From NCBI GenBank assembly GCA_016617855.1, contig JAECUM010003317.1:1-64000 (forward strand): a stretch of 64,000 nucleotides of DNA, given 5' to 3'. Each line of letters starts with the position of its first letter. Position 1 is the first letter of the stretch. Shown one piece after another: positions 24,492-37,153 of this stretch. Both the position numbers and the translations under genes were made by a program. The notes under the pieces are model-generated. The model ran no database searches, was not told where the DNA came from, and saw only the letters and a list, made by a program, of their open reading frames with translations. Origin of the DNA: Megalonaias nervosa (Eukaryota > Mollusca > Bivalvia > Unionida > Unionidae).

Positions 24492-24815
24492 AATCGCATT
24501 CACTCCGAGGTAGACCGGAAGTTGATCCTTGGAATGGTCGCAAGTGTGTGGAAGACACGAAGCAAGGGATACACTTTTCGCAAAATTGGCCCTTTAGAAT
24601 CAGTAAGGTTACTTAAATGATAATGGATGGAAGGTGTGGAGTGTCTTCGTTATATCAGTGTACGTTATGAGTGACTGAATGCGTAGATAGTATCGGAAAA
24701 TTAGATCGGAGTCATCGAGGGGTCAGATTGTGACCGGCTAGAGTTAGTTACCTTGTGTTAATTGATGAGTGTACACATTAGTTTACCCCGGAATCAAGTG
24801 CCTGTGTTTATAATC
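24492..24815 (-). repeat. Outer inverted repeat, right arm
   Basis: Partner of 14,677-14,997 (see there). Its inner limit is aatcgcattcactccgag and its outer limit is aatcaagtgcctgtgttta. Confidence 0.8.
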
Positions 24816-27012
24816 GAGCTCTGCCATATACATCTTCACGCATTTTACTTTCTATTTATTTTTGTTTGATTGAAAATGTCCAACAATTAAGTTTCTGTTT
24901 AAAGTAAAGAGTCTAAAACCGCGTTCACAGAAGGGCATGGTTAGACGTATGTACGGATTTTCTTTTCTAAAAATAGAACTTGACCACTCTAATATAGTCC
25001 CGTAATGCTGCTAATCTGAGGCACAAATGGTAGGTAGATTTCGTCGATATCGTTGCTTGCAGATTAATGTATGTGGTTTAATGATGTTACAGATAGAATG
25101 AAAAAGATTTAATTCTTAATAATGTGTTATCCTAGAGAAGCAAAGCAGTTTAGGGTCGCTGAACAGGTCATCTCAATGTACTGTTACAGAGTATAATTAT
25201 AGTTGAGAGCAAAAGTGTGTCCATCCGTCTGTCTGTCTGTCTCGTTAGACAAGATAATTAAGGATGAGGAATACCAATTTATTTTAAGCTAAAGATGGAT
25301 TCAGGGTGGACATCGCCATACATTCGGTAGATTTAATATAATGTTGTTGACGAAGATAGTGCTAAAGATCAAACAATGAGATCAGGAGCTGATGCATGAA
25401 TATTGTGCAGGGGTGGCGTGAAGTTGGCAAGAGGTTTGTGGAATGGAACCCCCGTTAGGGGCCGAGGGAGTGAAGCCCCCTGTAACCGTTGCCTTAAAGC
25501 ATTGACAGGGCATACTTTTAACCATCCAACTATAACAAAACTTATTATGTTTCGCACACATTTGGGGGTGGGAGATGGCTCCCCGCTATCCGCCTCTTCA
25601 GATTACATTTATTTTGAATCTTAATTGATATCGAGGAGAAAAAAAAATATTTTTTATAACCCAAATAAGGCAAAATATAAATTTGTTTAGGTGTATCAGC
25701 GTATGTCAAGGAAACTAAGTAGTATGAGATCCATGAGAATTGTACTTAATTTGCTATGAGTAATGCTAGGGAAACCGTATTTGTTTAAACAAACCTAAAA
25801 TAAACACCAGCTCGTATAGAACAATACCCCCTTTCTCTCTCTACCCATATGTATTAAGTTTCTGAAACAACTAAAACACCCTTATAAAAACTGAAAAATG
25901 TTATCGAATATAAGTACTCTTTTCTTTTCTTAAAAAATGAGACAGGTTCTTAGATATTTACAGAAAGTGTATAACCTAACATCAAAAGCTGAATAAAAAT
26001 ACGAGGGTTCTTTTTCAGGTGCATTTATGTCAAAATTGGTAACGTTCCTATCTCTAAGATCAAAATACTAAACACATTAAATGTAAAGAAATGTTATTAA
26101 TAGCCCCAAGACATTCCAGACTCATTAGCTGTGAAATCTTCAGGGAGCTGTGTCAGCAAAGAACCATAATTAGGGTAAACACATTAGTTGTGAAATGTTC
26201 GGAAAACTGTGCCAGCAAATTTTTATAGACAGCTTAGACTTATTAGTTGTGAAATCATCAGGGACACGTATCAGCAGATAACCTTTCAGAGCTTAGACTT
26301 GTTCCAATTAGTTGTCTTATTCAGATTTTTTCTAGCTTTTACAAATTTAATTTGAACTGTAGTGGTCAGTTACACCTGATACATGTCGCCTGGCTATCTT
26401 AATGTCTTACTTATGAAAACTCGGGAGTTTGTTAGTGAACTAGAGTTTTTAGTGCACATGAGCTCAAAAGACACACCCACTTATGTGACAACGATCAGTA
26501 ATGTAGGTTAAAATAATCCGGCTTTGGTTTGTGTCATAACCAATTAGTGTGATTTTAAATGTGTAATTTGAGTACAGTTACCATAGTTACAATTTGAGCA
26601 CAGACACCATCTTTAAGTGGTGTTTAAAATGTCAGAAAAGATGTTACAGTGGCATACATTTCAATGTGTGATGTGTTTACATACATTATTTATCTGATTC
26701 CAATATTTAAAGGTGCTATAATTTGAGCACATACACCATCTTTAAGTAGTGATTAAAATCCCGTAAATGGACTAAATGCTTTAATTCAAAGATACATTCT
26801 TAGATTAATAATTACTTCACTTGGTGAAGAGATACCTGAATAAAAGCCATGAAATAACTGTTACCACTCTTTTGGTACAAAACGTTGGTCAGAGTGACAC
26901 ATTCCATACCATGATGCGCAAACTGGTACTTCTGATTAAATACGGACGAAGTGACTTGAGTAGAAGTCGCCATTTTTGTATCTGCACAATTAGTGGAAAT
27001 AGATAATGCATG
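24816..27012. other. Non-coding intron sequence with small tandem repeats
   Basis: No exon or coding remnant was recognised. A 59-60-bp unit (attagNtgtgaaatc...tcagcaNa) is repeated three times at about 26,105-26,310. A block aatttgagcacaNacaccatctttaa occurs twice, near 26,590 and 26,720. Confidence 0.5.
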
Positions 27013-27328
27013 GTTTTGTGGGTTTTTGTATTTTGAACGTAGCTTTACAGATTTAGTCATATTGCTACGATGTCTGCAGTATGTCAGTTTATAGTGATGT
27101 CTAGCACTAGGGCATCATGCTGCAGACATGTAGCATAATGTCCCACCCAGTTACGTTACCCTGAGAGCAGGCCGACCAGTCCTAACACTAACCTCTTAAT
27201 GCTGAGCGCCAAGCGAGACAGCGGCTAGTACCATTGTTATAAGTCTTTGGTATGACTTAGCTGGGGTTCCAACCCGCGACCTCCCGCATCCGAGGCGGAC
27301 TCTCTAGCCACTAAGGTCAATGGAGCTG
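27013..27328 (-). mobile_element. tRNA-derived SINE, family B
   Basis: Minus-strand copy. Reading in reverse from the right end gives the tRNA head (accttagtggctagagagtc with a B-box-like gggttggaacccc), then a body shared with 57,161-57,461: gcattaagaggttagtgtta, ctacatgtctgc and catactgcagacatcgta. It is flanked by a 13-bp target duplication tagataatgcatg (27,000-27,012 and 27,329-27,341). Confidence 0.9.
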
Positions 27329-27341
27329 TAGATAATGCATG

Positions 27342-28254
27342 AGAGACATATTTCATGGCTATTCTAAAAGCTTTCTGTATCCAACAGTGAGACAATTTTT
27401 GTCTGTCGAAGCCAGCCCTCGCTTTCACAAACCATATCTATTTCTGAACATTCTTGTCGAGTCGACTAAAATTTTTCAATCATCAGAAAAATGTTAAAAC
27501 TGGAAGACTCATGTACACAAGTTATGAATTTTAGGTTATTCGCGTCTTACCGATTTGATTAAATAGGTGTGTGTTTGTGTGATTGATCAGATTAGATGTT
27601 GTACGACAGTTTGGATTGACAAAGATTGCATTGTTATATTGTACTGTCCTTGGAACATCATTCATTGTGTGCTCCCTTTAAAGGGGCACTGCTTTATACT
27701 GTAAAAAAGTAAAAATCGAGAAAACTCTAGAAAATTGTTGTCCTTGTGAAAGCACAACTTTCCGATACATAAAGTACATGTGAAACACTTTAGATTCGTT
27801 AGACAACTGAAGTCAAATTTTTAGATTTGATAAGTGTCAAAGTTATTTTTGAGTTCTATAAATATCCCACTTGGACTAGAAATATGTTTGAACAACTATC
27901 ATAGAAGCGGACGACTCCATTTCAATATGAGTTTGACGAAGATCTAAACCCCAGAAGAATAAATATGTCTTGTAGAAAAACGGCTGTACAGTTGGGATCA
28001 GATCAACCAAGAAGAGAGAGACGGACGAAATAACAGACGGTAAAACAGATGCAACGGAGCTAGACGCTTCCATCCAAATAAAGTGGCTTAAAGTTAGCTG
28101 ACATGAGAGAAAGACGGGCATGTCAAATACTTATTTACTACGATCTAGTTGATAACATAATTTTATAGCGATGTTTGCAGCTTCTTTAAATCAAAATCAT
28201 ATCTTGACTTGTATTAGTAACAGAGGTACGGATATGCATTCACATAATTTACCT
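27342..28254. other. Non-coding, includes part of an old inverted dispersed repeat
   Basis: The block at about 27,740-27,800 (ccttgtgaaagcacaac...cataaagtacatgtgaaa) pairs in reverse with about 31,755-31,805 (acatgtactttatgggtcgg...gtgtttttgcaagg). The two are diverged and 4 kb apart. No gene is recognised. Confidence 0.4.
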
Positions 28255-28498
28255 CAAACAATAAAATTATCAGCAACACCAACATTAAATTCACAAAGTC
28301 AGTGCGAAACCTAGGTGTTACTCTCGACAGTACTCTCACATTGCACCAACATATCATGAACATATGCAAGGCTGCATATCTTGAGCTGAGACGCATCAGC
28401 TCCATTCGCAAATATCTTTCAGTTGATGCCACTAAAACACTTGTGTGTTCCTTAGTACATTCAAGACTGGATTATTGTAACTCAATTCTGTCTGGTTC

Positions 28499-28950
28499 AT
28501 GGACATATAACACAATTAAGTTTACTATATATTCTCTACATTTATTTCTCAGTATTGAACTTTCCACCGTGTGACAATCAATACAAATCATATGTTAATC
28601 TAAAATACCTTCAAAGATGACTTCACGGAGAAATTCTTGTCAAAGATTCACCAGTATTTTTTGTAAAGGCTGGACTGTAAACAAGCCAGCGTACAATGGA
28701 ACACAGATTTCACTTCCGGATAATCATCAAGACATTATTAGCCACTGTACACTTTCGCCGAAACACACACAGACAACCACACCATAAGCTCATATTCTAA
28801 AGAATAAACATTGCCTTTAAATTCATACCAAGAACGCCTTAATCTATCTCTTGTACCACCACGAAACGGAGACAGGAAAAAATGCCCTTAAAAGAGACTG
28901 GGACTACATTCGTGGGTACTGAACCGGAACTATTAATTGTAACCTGATTC
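28499..28950. mobile_element. 452-bp insertion inside the LINE
   Basis: LINE coding similarity stops at ctggttc (28,492-28,498) and resumes after ctgattc (28,944-28,950), so the near-identical 7-bp sequence behaves as a target duplication. The inserted DNA has no long frame and no family I recognise. It post-dates the LINE. Confidence 0.7.
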
Positions 28951-29547
28951 CTCATCTCAATATCTACTCCAGAAACTTCAAAAAGTTCAAAACACAGCTA
29001 CTCTGATCATCCTTAGAGTACCACGATCAGGGCACACGTTCCCCCTGCTCTGTACCCTACACTGGCTATCCATTCGATCCAGAATCAAACACAAAATTTG
29101 TTTTCTGTGCTACGTTTCACTGACGGGCTCCAGTCCAACATACCTATCCGACCTCACCCATGTGTACACACCAGCAAGATATTTGCGCTCCTCTTCTGAC
29201 AATCGTATACTCATTATTCCCACTATGAAAACGAAGTCATATGGACAAAGTTCTTTTGCATACCAGGGCCCAGCAACGCGGAACGAATTGCCCACTGAAC
29301 TTAGACACAAAGACACAGTGATCTCATTCAAGAGCGCTCTTAAAAATCACCTATCTCGACTGCAAGAACAAACTTAAAGACCTAATAATGATTCCTACCT
29401 TAAATATTTTCATCATGTTTTATGTTTTCTAATTGTATGGTGTTTGTCTTTTGTAATCATATCATTATATATGTTTTAATGTTTTAGGTGTTGTCTAATG
29501 TTGTAAAGCGCTTACAGCTTCTAAAGATTAGGTGCTATACAAAGTCA

Positions 29548-29553
29548 TTATTA

Positions 29554-29608
<55 letters not shown>
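29548..29608. repeat. (ATT)n tail of the LINE
   Basis: About 60 bp of ATT trinucleotide directly at the LINE 3' end. Confidence 0.9.
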
Positions 29609-29761
29609 CGTACTTGAACCGCTTCTAATGTAATTAAAACTGTTTGTTTGAGAACGCAGGTAAATGAGTTCTCTGCGGTTCTCTTTCTCCCTCCCCCCAT
29701 AAGAAGTGTATTTTAATTCTTTATACTTAATTGTTGAAAAATGTTTTAAATCCATTGATTT

Positions 29762-29844
<83 letters not shown>
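29762..29844. repeat. Compound (GT)n(GA)n microsatellite
   Basis: GT for ~38 bp, then GA for ~46 bp, without interruption. Confidence 0.97.
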
Positions 29845-29846
<2 letters not shown>

Positions 29847-29899
29847 TGCTGTCATAGGTAGTTGTAATGACTCTATGGTTTTAAACTCATTATGAGAAA

Positions 29900-31290
29900 G
29901 AAGTAGAACCAACCAGTCTGGTGAAACTTAACAAATAATTTATTTCTCTAAGATATAGAGTGAAAAGGAGGAACTCACAGTATTGTGAATGAAATTTCAA
30001 ATAGTTCCAAATATTTATATCACAAGTTCACCGTGCAGTATTGTTTCAGCCATTTTATAATAATTTTGGACGCAAATAATTTCGACGTAAAAGAAAAGAT
30101 AGCCTGTTCCATTATTTTCAGTAGATAAATTGAGAAACAAATTCCAAATGTTTATGACATGCACTACATAAATATTTATTTTTCTCTAAAGAAGAAGGAT
30201 CATTCTTAAAGCATCATCAGAATATGATGTAAGCATCATTATTATTATCATTATTATATTTACTCGCAATATTGCTATTTTCTATTTAAAGCATCACGTC
30301 GCATACAATACCATTAGGGGTCTGTTGACTATTAATGCCAGCATAGTGGAGACCTGATACTGACTGTCATTTATTGGAATACAAAACCCTTTGTATCTTT
30401 AGAACTTCAGACTCATCGAGAACATAGGTTACTAAAGGTGTAAGTGTTTTTAGTGAAGGATTCTAAGTATCGTTCTATTTTGTGACAGAAATCTGTTTCT
30501 GTTTATCTAGATGACATGAAGTCATGCATTCAATTAAAGCTGATAACGGAGAGAATTAACGCAAAGAGATTATATGACTCCCCCACCCCTTACTCTCCAT
30601 GTTCACTTCCAGTAAATGCTACGACTCTTGGTCTTCAATCAAGTAAACAAAATAAATGAAACCATCAATTTAAGTAAAATCAACAATTATTTTATTTCTT
30701 TAAGTTACGAAGTGAACATTTAAGAGACACAATATTGTGAATGAAATCCCCGAATAATCCTAAATATCCCATCACATGTTCAAACTATAGAATGTTTCGA
30801 ATAAATTCCATTGTTCTTGAAATGTCCTGATCTACCACAATAATGTCATCCAGAATGTCCAAATACTGAGTTAATCCAAAAAGTCAACAAGCACTTAGTA
30901 ATTCTGATGAATAATTGATATAAATAATTCCTCTCTTATTATATCTTAAAACAACGGCAAACTCCGATCAAAATGGATTCCCACAGACTGACCTAAAACA
31001 GAAATGAATTCTTTGTTTATCAAATCCCTATTGATCTACATTTGTACTTGACCTATAACATGAAGATTTCCAACGCAAAAACCTAGTCTAACTGTAAACA
31101 AGACTGACTCTGAACTCTTGGTACGGAAGCATTTTGTTTAAAACTTACAATAATGGACAAAACTTAGCTATGTAAACATGTTGTTTGTAACTTACAACAG
31201 TGGATAAAAGTTAAGCACATAATATAAATCAAATGTAGATAACACAGAGATAACTTGATCTATCATACTGAATGTAATCCCATTCCTCCG
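29900..31290. other. Non-coding, with a diverged duplicated segment
   Basis: Around 29,930-30,055 and 30,675-30,800, similar blocks recur (ttatttctNtaag, caNtattgtgaatgaaat, atcacaNgttca). This suggests an old local duplication ~740 bp apart. No coding sequence recognised. Confidence 0.45.
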
Positions 31291-31623
31291 TTACTCGTGT
31301 GTGAAAATATCATTACCCTTTGAATCGCTGCAAACATCGGTACGAAATAGTTCTAGGAATGCATCAATTCTATGATTAGTAATACCCCGTTCGTAGTTCA
31401 CATTTTGAAGATGCCCATCTTTCGCTCGTGTCAGCTTACCTGTAGGTATTTTCCACAGGATGTAAGCGCATAGTTCCGTTGTATATGCCTTACTGTCTGA
31501 TATTTCTTCTTTGTCCGTATTCCTGATCGAGGTAATTCCATCCAAATCGTCTGTTTTTCCATATGAAACAGTTCTTCTTCTGGGATTTATATTGACGTCA
31601 CATCTATTTTTTAAATGAGTCAT
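31291..31623 (-). CDS. Unassigned 110-codon open frame
   Basis: The frame opens with ATG (MTHLKNRCDVNI) and has a mixed, protein-like composition without simple repeats. I recognise no domain, signal peptide or membrane helix. It lies in the putative intron of the P450 gene on the opposite strand and could be a chance frame or a transposon fragment. Confidence 0.2.
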   Translation of the reverse strand: MTHLKNRCDVNINPRRRTVSYGKTDDLDGITSIRNTDKEEISDSKAYTTELCAYILWKIPTGKLTRAKDGHLQNVNYERGITNHRIDAFLELFRTDVCSDSKGNDIFTHE

Positions 31624-33603
31624 TGGTTTCTATAGTATCAGCCGTAGTTGTTCGAACATATATAAGGATCCGGTCTGTTATCTGCCTATAGCTCAAAAGC
31701 GACGTCCCCTCCTTGTCAAATCTGAAAGTTTAATTATGATTATCTATGTCCAATTCTTTTACATGTACTTTATGGGTCGGAAAAGTAGTGTTTTTGCAAG
31801 GAAACACCTCCTTGAGTATTTTTTTTTTCTTCATAATTTGGTGTAGTATTTGCGGCAGTTATGAGTGGATATGAGAGATAACGAGCAGTATTCTTCCCCC
31901 AACCCTCCCCAGCCCGGCCCCTCAAAAAAATTTCAAAAATTGTTGATTCAATTGGTTCAACAGACTCACTAAGAATAAAAACCTCTACCTACTTTGGCGA
32001 TAATTAATTATTCTGTGACAGTAATATTTGGACACTTGTAAATACATTAGGCAGATGAAACTTTAATGGCATTCACGGTCTTTTTCCACTAGATGTTATT
32101 GTCCTGAAACGTGGGAAACAACGTCTGATAGGACACATACTTTGGTATCTATTCAAGGAACGTAATGTTACTGGCTGATTTCATACCCTTAACTCTTTCA
32201 CCTAAAATGTCTGGAAATTTACACGATAGTTATGACGGGATGCACGAACAAGAAGCACGCAGAGATTCATATGCTTTAATAATTTCTACTGTTATAAATC
32301 GACCGAATTGTCTGCAATGTGATTGGATATAAATGGTCACGTGATACTGATGAAGAACTTTTTATACATCGGTAAATTCTACAGACTACCTTTTAGTTCC
32401 AAGTCTCCCGGTAGTGTTGAATGAGGCTTTATCTACACCAATTTCTTACACTATAATACTAACAACAAGAAGTCCCACCCATGCACCATTGTGATTTCCG
32501 ACGAAAATGTGCAACACCCTGATTAAAATCGCCCATTAGAAGTTATAACAATGTAATTGCACAGTCATTTCTGTATTGCACCACTCAACCCTTTTGTCAA
32601 AGAAAGCATATGGAAGTCTTTAAAAGCCAATCTTGAGAATTATTGCTGTTTGCTTTATTCAGTGTTTCGCTGGCTGTTATTAAAGTTCAGGGTCATATGC
32701 CGAGCAAGAGAGCTGGCTAAAACCGGACTCGATTTTGCATTTGAAAGAACGAAATACGAAGGAAACAAAAACATTGAATGCAATAACAACACGTGCTATA
32801 CCCAATAATAATGTTAGAAAGAAAGGAATAGCCTGATTTAAATAGCATCAACCCATTTTTATACAAAAATAATGATCATAACAATATATCACTGGCATGA
32901 CCAGCTCTGACACTCTACCTTATATTACTATATAAAGAATCAGCGAACCTTGGCTAGCGAAGATCGGGCTGTGTATTCTATATCAGTTAAGAGGCTAATG
33001 AAAGAGAACTTCGACGTACCTTAATGTTAATGTTTTCTTCATGAAATCTGCTGATATGATGACAGGAAGGCGGTAAATTGGAATTATAAGGAGTGAATGG
33101 TCATGGTTGGGTATTTATCGATGTGTAGATTTGACCTAATCACTCACAAAGTAAATAAAGTCCGAGGGATCATTTAATCCGATATTATTTTGTATCTCTT
33201 GCTTGTGTAACACTGATCTAAAAATTATTTGCATCTTTTCAAGATTGGCGTATCTGTTTGCTGTTCGGGTGGCAGTTATCCCAGTGAAAATGCGTGAGAA
33301 ATCTTGTTAGTACCTTTGGACAGACTCTATTTTCTTTATATCCTGTAATTATAGATGCGTGCATACCGAAAGATACTTTATTGTTGATGATTTCCTTGTT
33401 GAAAGGATTTTTCTTCATTACGAAATATTAAAATTTTGGTACTGTCTCTTGTATTTTACATTCTTCTCAAACAATGGATTATTCTGAACACTTTTCCAAT
33501 TTTTGTCTTCTCTTCACCTTTGGCCCAATCAATGATGATAGAGTAAAACGATGATGATCATTACTGTTCATTTTACTTCAGGTACACACTAATATAAACA
33601 GAG
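31624..33603. other. Non-coding intron sequence before P450 exon 2
   Basis: A 20-bp block gaaccttggctagcgaagat at about 32,946 is identical to the right tip of the MITE at 47,764-48,262, so a solo MITE end may lie here. The polypyrimidine-containing end of the intron runs into aaacagag at 33,597-33,603. Nothing else recognised. Confidence 0.45.
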
Positions 33604-33731
33604 CTACTTCCGCCCACTTGGTATACCAGGTCCAACACCGATCCCGTTCTTTGGAATTACTCTTGACGTTGGAAGGAAGGTAACGAAATTTTTAACAAAT
33701 CAAACAGACCTTGAGACTGGATTATACAACG
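33604..33731 (+). CDS. Cytochrome P450 (CYP3-clan-like), candidate exon 2: proline-rich hinge
   Basis: The exon lies between an acceptor AG (33,602-33,603) and a consensus donor (caacg/gtaaga). The frame reads YFRPLGIPGPTPIPFFG. This is the hinge between membrane anchor and catalytic domain of microsomal P450s, very close to the CYP3A pattern FKKLGIPGPTPLPFLG. The one-base start phase complements exon 1 at 14,287-14,360. The exon continues with TLDVGRKVTKFLTNQTD and ends with one base of a split codon. Heme-binding and I-helix exons were not found in this window. The 9.7-kb polymerase element begins only 90 bp after the donor, so it lies in intron 2. An acceptor further upstream (cttcag at about 33,581) would bring in a stop in this frame and was not used. 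Confidence 0.75.
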
Positions 33732-33815
33732 GTAAGAATATAGTAAAAAGAAACCATTTAAAGGAAAAAAAATTAACTCATTTTAACAGTTGCACAGTAT
33801 AGAAACAGGGATGAA

Positions 33816-33820
33816 TTTGT
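33816..33820. other. Target-site duplication, left (TTTGT)
   Basis: Five bases TTTGT directly before the left tip of the polymerase element, repeated directly after the right tip at 43,524-43,528. Confidence 0.7.
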
Positions 33821-34096
33821 AGTAGTATGAGAAAAGGCCGCTAGTAAACCATTTCTATACCTTAGTATCTGGTTTACTATTTTAAGCTTTTTTTCGGCAT
33901 TCTGAGGCTTCTATCTTCGATTTGTTGTTTTCCCACCCCTCTCAGACCTTTCTTGGCTATAACCAATTTATCAAAGCCGAATTTAAACTCTCCTTGAAGA
34001 AGAAATTCTCCGTAATGTTCCGTTCCATATTTCTGACCCTTCCTCCAGATCGACTTAGTAAATAAAGGTTTTGGCGGCCTTTCCTCATTGTACTAT
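33821..34096. repeat. Terminal sub-unit of the left arm, bounded by two inverted tip motifs
   Basis: The 24-bp tip motif recurs in inverse, degraded form (ggcggcctttcctcattgta) at about 34,073-34,096. The outermost ~276 bp is therefore itself framed by inverted repeats. The right arm has the same plan. Confidence 0.7.
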
Positions 34097-37000
34097 AAAA
34101 TCGATAATATCTGAAAACAAAAATAATAGTCCAATATTTTATATGTTTATGGTTTACTTCGTTTTATAATGTCCTAACGCTAAACTATTAACACCATCCT
34201 GACACCATCTTTTGTCATCAAAATTAGTTAGACCCTGTTTGGTAACCTGATCAGTATTTATTTGATGTTTATATGATCGGAATGAGATCATTTCAGCAGT
34301 ATGTTTTTTATTGTTAAATAAAACATCCTTGTAATCATTAAACGTTGTATTTGTCTTTACAACACATTTCTTAACTCCTTTAGCTTTTTTAGACTCCTTA
34401 CCATCGTCTACACGAACTGCATACATCTTACTCCTTAACCCGATAAACTCCGCTACTGGTTTAAAGCAAAACTCATCTTTCATCTTTCCCATTACTTTTT
34501 TGTTGTAGGGTCATGGAATTTATTTTTACCAGGTACATCAGATAAATCAAATTCATCCTTATTATCAAAGATATCCTGATAAACATCATCTGCAAATATT
34601 TCACAAACCAGTGAATCAGTATCAGTAAATAACAAATTTGAATTAGGCCAGATTTTCTTGGTAAAATCATAATGGAAATCATACATGAGCCACTTCGATG
34701 TCTCCAATACTGTAGCACCGACGAATATAGGCTTATTTAATGCCAGATTAGATTTATGCTTTTTGACCATAACTGCATCTTTACAAATAGGTATAATACC
34801 AGCAAACTTTTCTGATGCAACTAATTTACTACACCGTTTTTGTGAATTTACAATTTCAATATCAATTCGGTTAAAGATATTCTCCATAGTCTTACCAAAG
34901 ACAGAGTTATTCATGAGCTTAAAGAAATCTTTTTCAAAATCTGTAGTTCCTTTTGTTCTCATATCATTGTTAAATTTAATATAATCAGCCATCCAGAATG
35001 ACTGTTCAATCATAAGCACACGATGGATTTTAATTACTTTTAACCCATGCTCAACTGCTTGTTTAAGATTTCTGTAATGACATACATAATCACGTTTATT
35101 TAACAAGTTCGGTACTAGTTTCTCTATTATACTTGGTTTTCCAACGCGATTTTGCAATTGCATAGAAGATAAAAGTGAATCAGATATAATCATTTTTTTC
35201 TGGTAGAAACGGATAGTCGTTATGTAAATCATGAAGTTCTTCAGGATAATCAACATCAACCTCAACATAAAACGATAACATAGAATTTGTCAAGTCCACA
35301 GTTAAATTATTTGTGTATTCGAGAAATCTTTCTGGAGTTACCCAACCAATACACCTAACTGGCATAGCCTGACACATCGCCCAGGAGTACAGAGCGTTCT
35401 TGTCCAAATAGATAATATAACATGAAGGTTTTTCAAAATCATATTTAGTTAAGTATTTATTATTAGCCAAAGCATGTTTTTTACTAATCACGCTAATACC
35501 ACCTCTGATCGATTTACCGATAAAATTATGCATGTCAATATTGCCATCAGTAATTAATTCCGTCTTGGCTTTAGTTAATTTATATAATGCGTCCCATGAT
35601 AATCCTGGTGATGAAAAGTACCAACCAGGATCTAGTTTATATTTACTAATATTGGTTAAGCGGAAACTTCTAAAAATGTCATCCAACAATAAAACATCTT
35701 GAATAAGGTAGATATCTAAATAATCACCAATAGTCTGACAACTAAATTTATTCCAAACCTCATTAGCATGATTATAATCCTTATCGGATATATTTTCATT
35801 ATTTAACGATGAGTAAACTGATCCTTACTCGGTAATGATGTTTCATCAAGCTTAGCAAAACTGTCAAGATACTCATATGGAAATATACCTTTTTCTTTCA
35901 TCAGCTTTACTGCATCATCAAAATACTCTGTCAAAGACGGAAATTCACTACAGTTTTTAGCAAGAGCATCTAACGACGACGACATAAATTGCATACTATC
36001 AATAAATCTTAAAGATCCAACAGTCAGAGACATGATTTTTTCTGCATTATTGGGGATACAATCAATCTTTTGGTTATTACGTAACTGTACAACATCAGGA
36101 TGACCTAAAACCCTTACAATAAAATGACTGTCATAACCTCTAAAGTTATGGGCGATACATGGAACGAACTTCAATGCATGAAATTTTAAATTACAAGAAT
36201 TATGAGCGGCTCCACGATACTGTCCAGTAAGGTGACAGTGGTCATGGACTCTTTCACCAACACTACCAGTTGGAGCGGCATTATCAAATTCTTTTTTACA
36301 AATATGACAAATAGAAGCTGTATTATGATCATTCTGCTGTTCTAACGTTAATGGAATCATGGGAGTTACTTGACTAAGTTTATTATTGATTTTAGCAGCT
36401 TCCATAAACAAATTTTTCAACAACCAAACTGCAGGGTCTATATCATTTATACTTCTACGACGATATATCCTAACTGGCTCTGATAATGACGGATCTATTA
36501 TACAACTAACTTTATATGCAACTGCAACAGGAACATGTTCATTTACATGTTTAGTTAATCTAGATCCTGCTGTATTAATATCATTGATTGGTTGTAATAT
36601 TGACTCAAAATCATATGTGATTGAAAATGGAATTATAAATTTCTTTTTATAATTCGTAAAGCATAATATTTTATCAGACTCCTTCGGTAAAGTTGTTTTT
36701 TGATTATAAACACAATATTTTAGATGATCTTGTAGTAATTCTTGTTTTGAAAATCCATGTAAACATTTATAGCAGAAATGAACGTTATGCTGATGACTAT
36801 TATATTGATTTTTAACTAATCCGCTAAAATTCTTTATCCAAGATATATGCTTCTTATACCGAAGTAAATTAATTGTTCTAGGACCAGCTAGCGGAGATAT
36901 ACGTAAAGGAAATAATTTTTTGTTCTCATCAACTCCATAAACATTAATACCATCAGGAATTAATTCACGGTTTTGATTTTCTATTTTACCTATTTGATTC

Positions 37001-37153
37001 ATCGGTGTTGGAAAGCTAATACCAGTTAAATTCAATCGGCTAACATATTGTTGATAATTACTAACTCGATTGGTGTGGTCAGCTGCAGGAAATAATGCGG
37101 CTAAAATACTCCACATAACACATTTATTGTCTTCACTGATAACATTAATACAA
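33821..37153 (+). repeat. PolB element, left inverted arm (~3.33 kb)
   Basis: Reverse complement of 40,191-43,523. The inner edge is sharp, within a few bases of the CINVIS codons of the polymerase. The coding part is highly similar throughout, and the outer ~275 bp is much less so except for the last ~60 bp. Confidence 0.9.

Larger units (their letters stand above)
28255..29608 (+). mobile_element. 5'-truncated non-LTR retrotransposon (LINE) with 3' (ATT)n tail
   Basis: The sequence encodes the C-terminal end of a Jockey/CR1-type ORF2 downstream of the reverse transcriptase active site. Motifs are VRNLGVTLDS, KAAYLELRRISSIRKYLS and SRLDYCNSILSG. After an interruption come LQKLQKVQNTA, LHWLSIRSRI, ARYLRSSSDN, KSYGQSSFAY and a stop at 29,375-29,377. 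The 3' UTR ends in tgtaaagcgcttacagc...ggtgctatac and an ATT microsatellite, as in CR1/L2-like LINEs. The catalytic YADD region and everything upstream are missing. The copy cannot move, because of 5' truncation and an internal insertion at 28,499-28,950. Confidence 0.9.

Noticed and set aside
34685..34984. Open frames antisense to the polymerase copies (also at 36,386, 40,696 and 42,364)
   Set aside because: They are mirror shadows of the PolB coding sequence and recur at the matching position of the other arm for that reason only.
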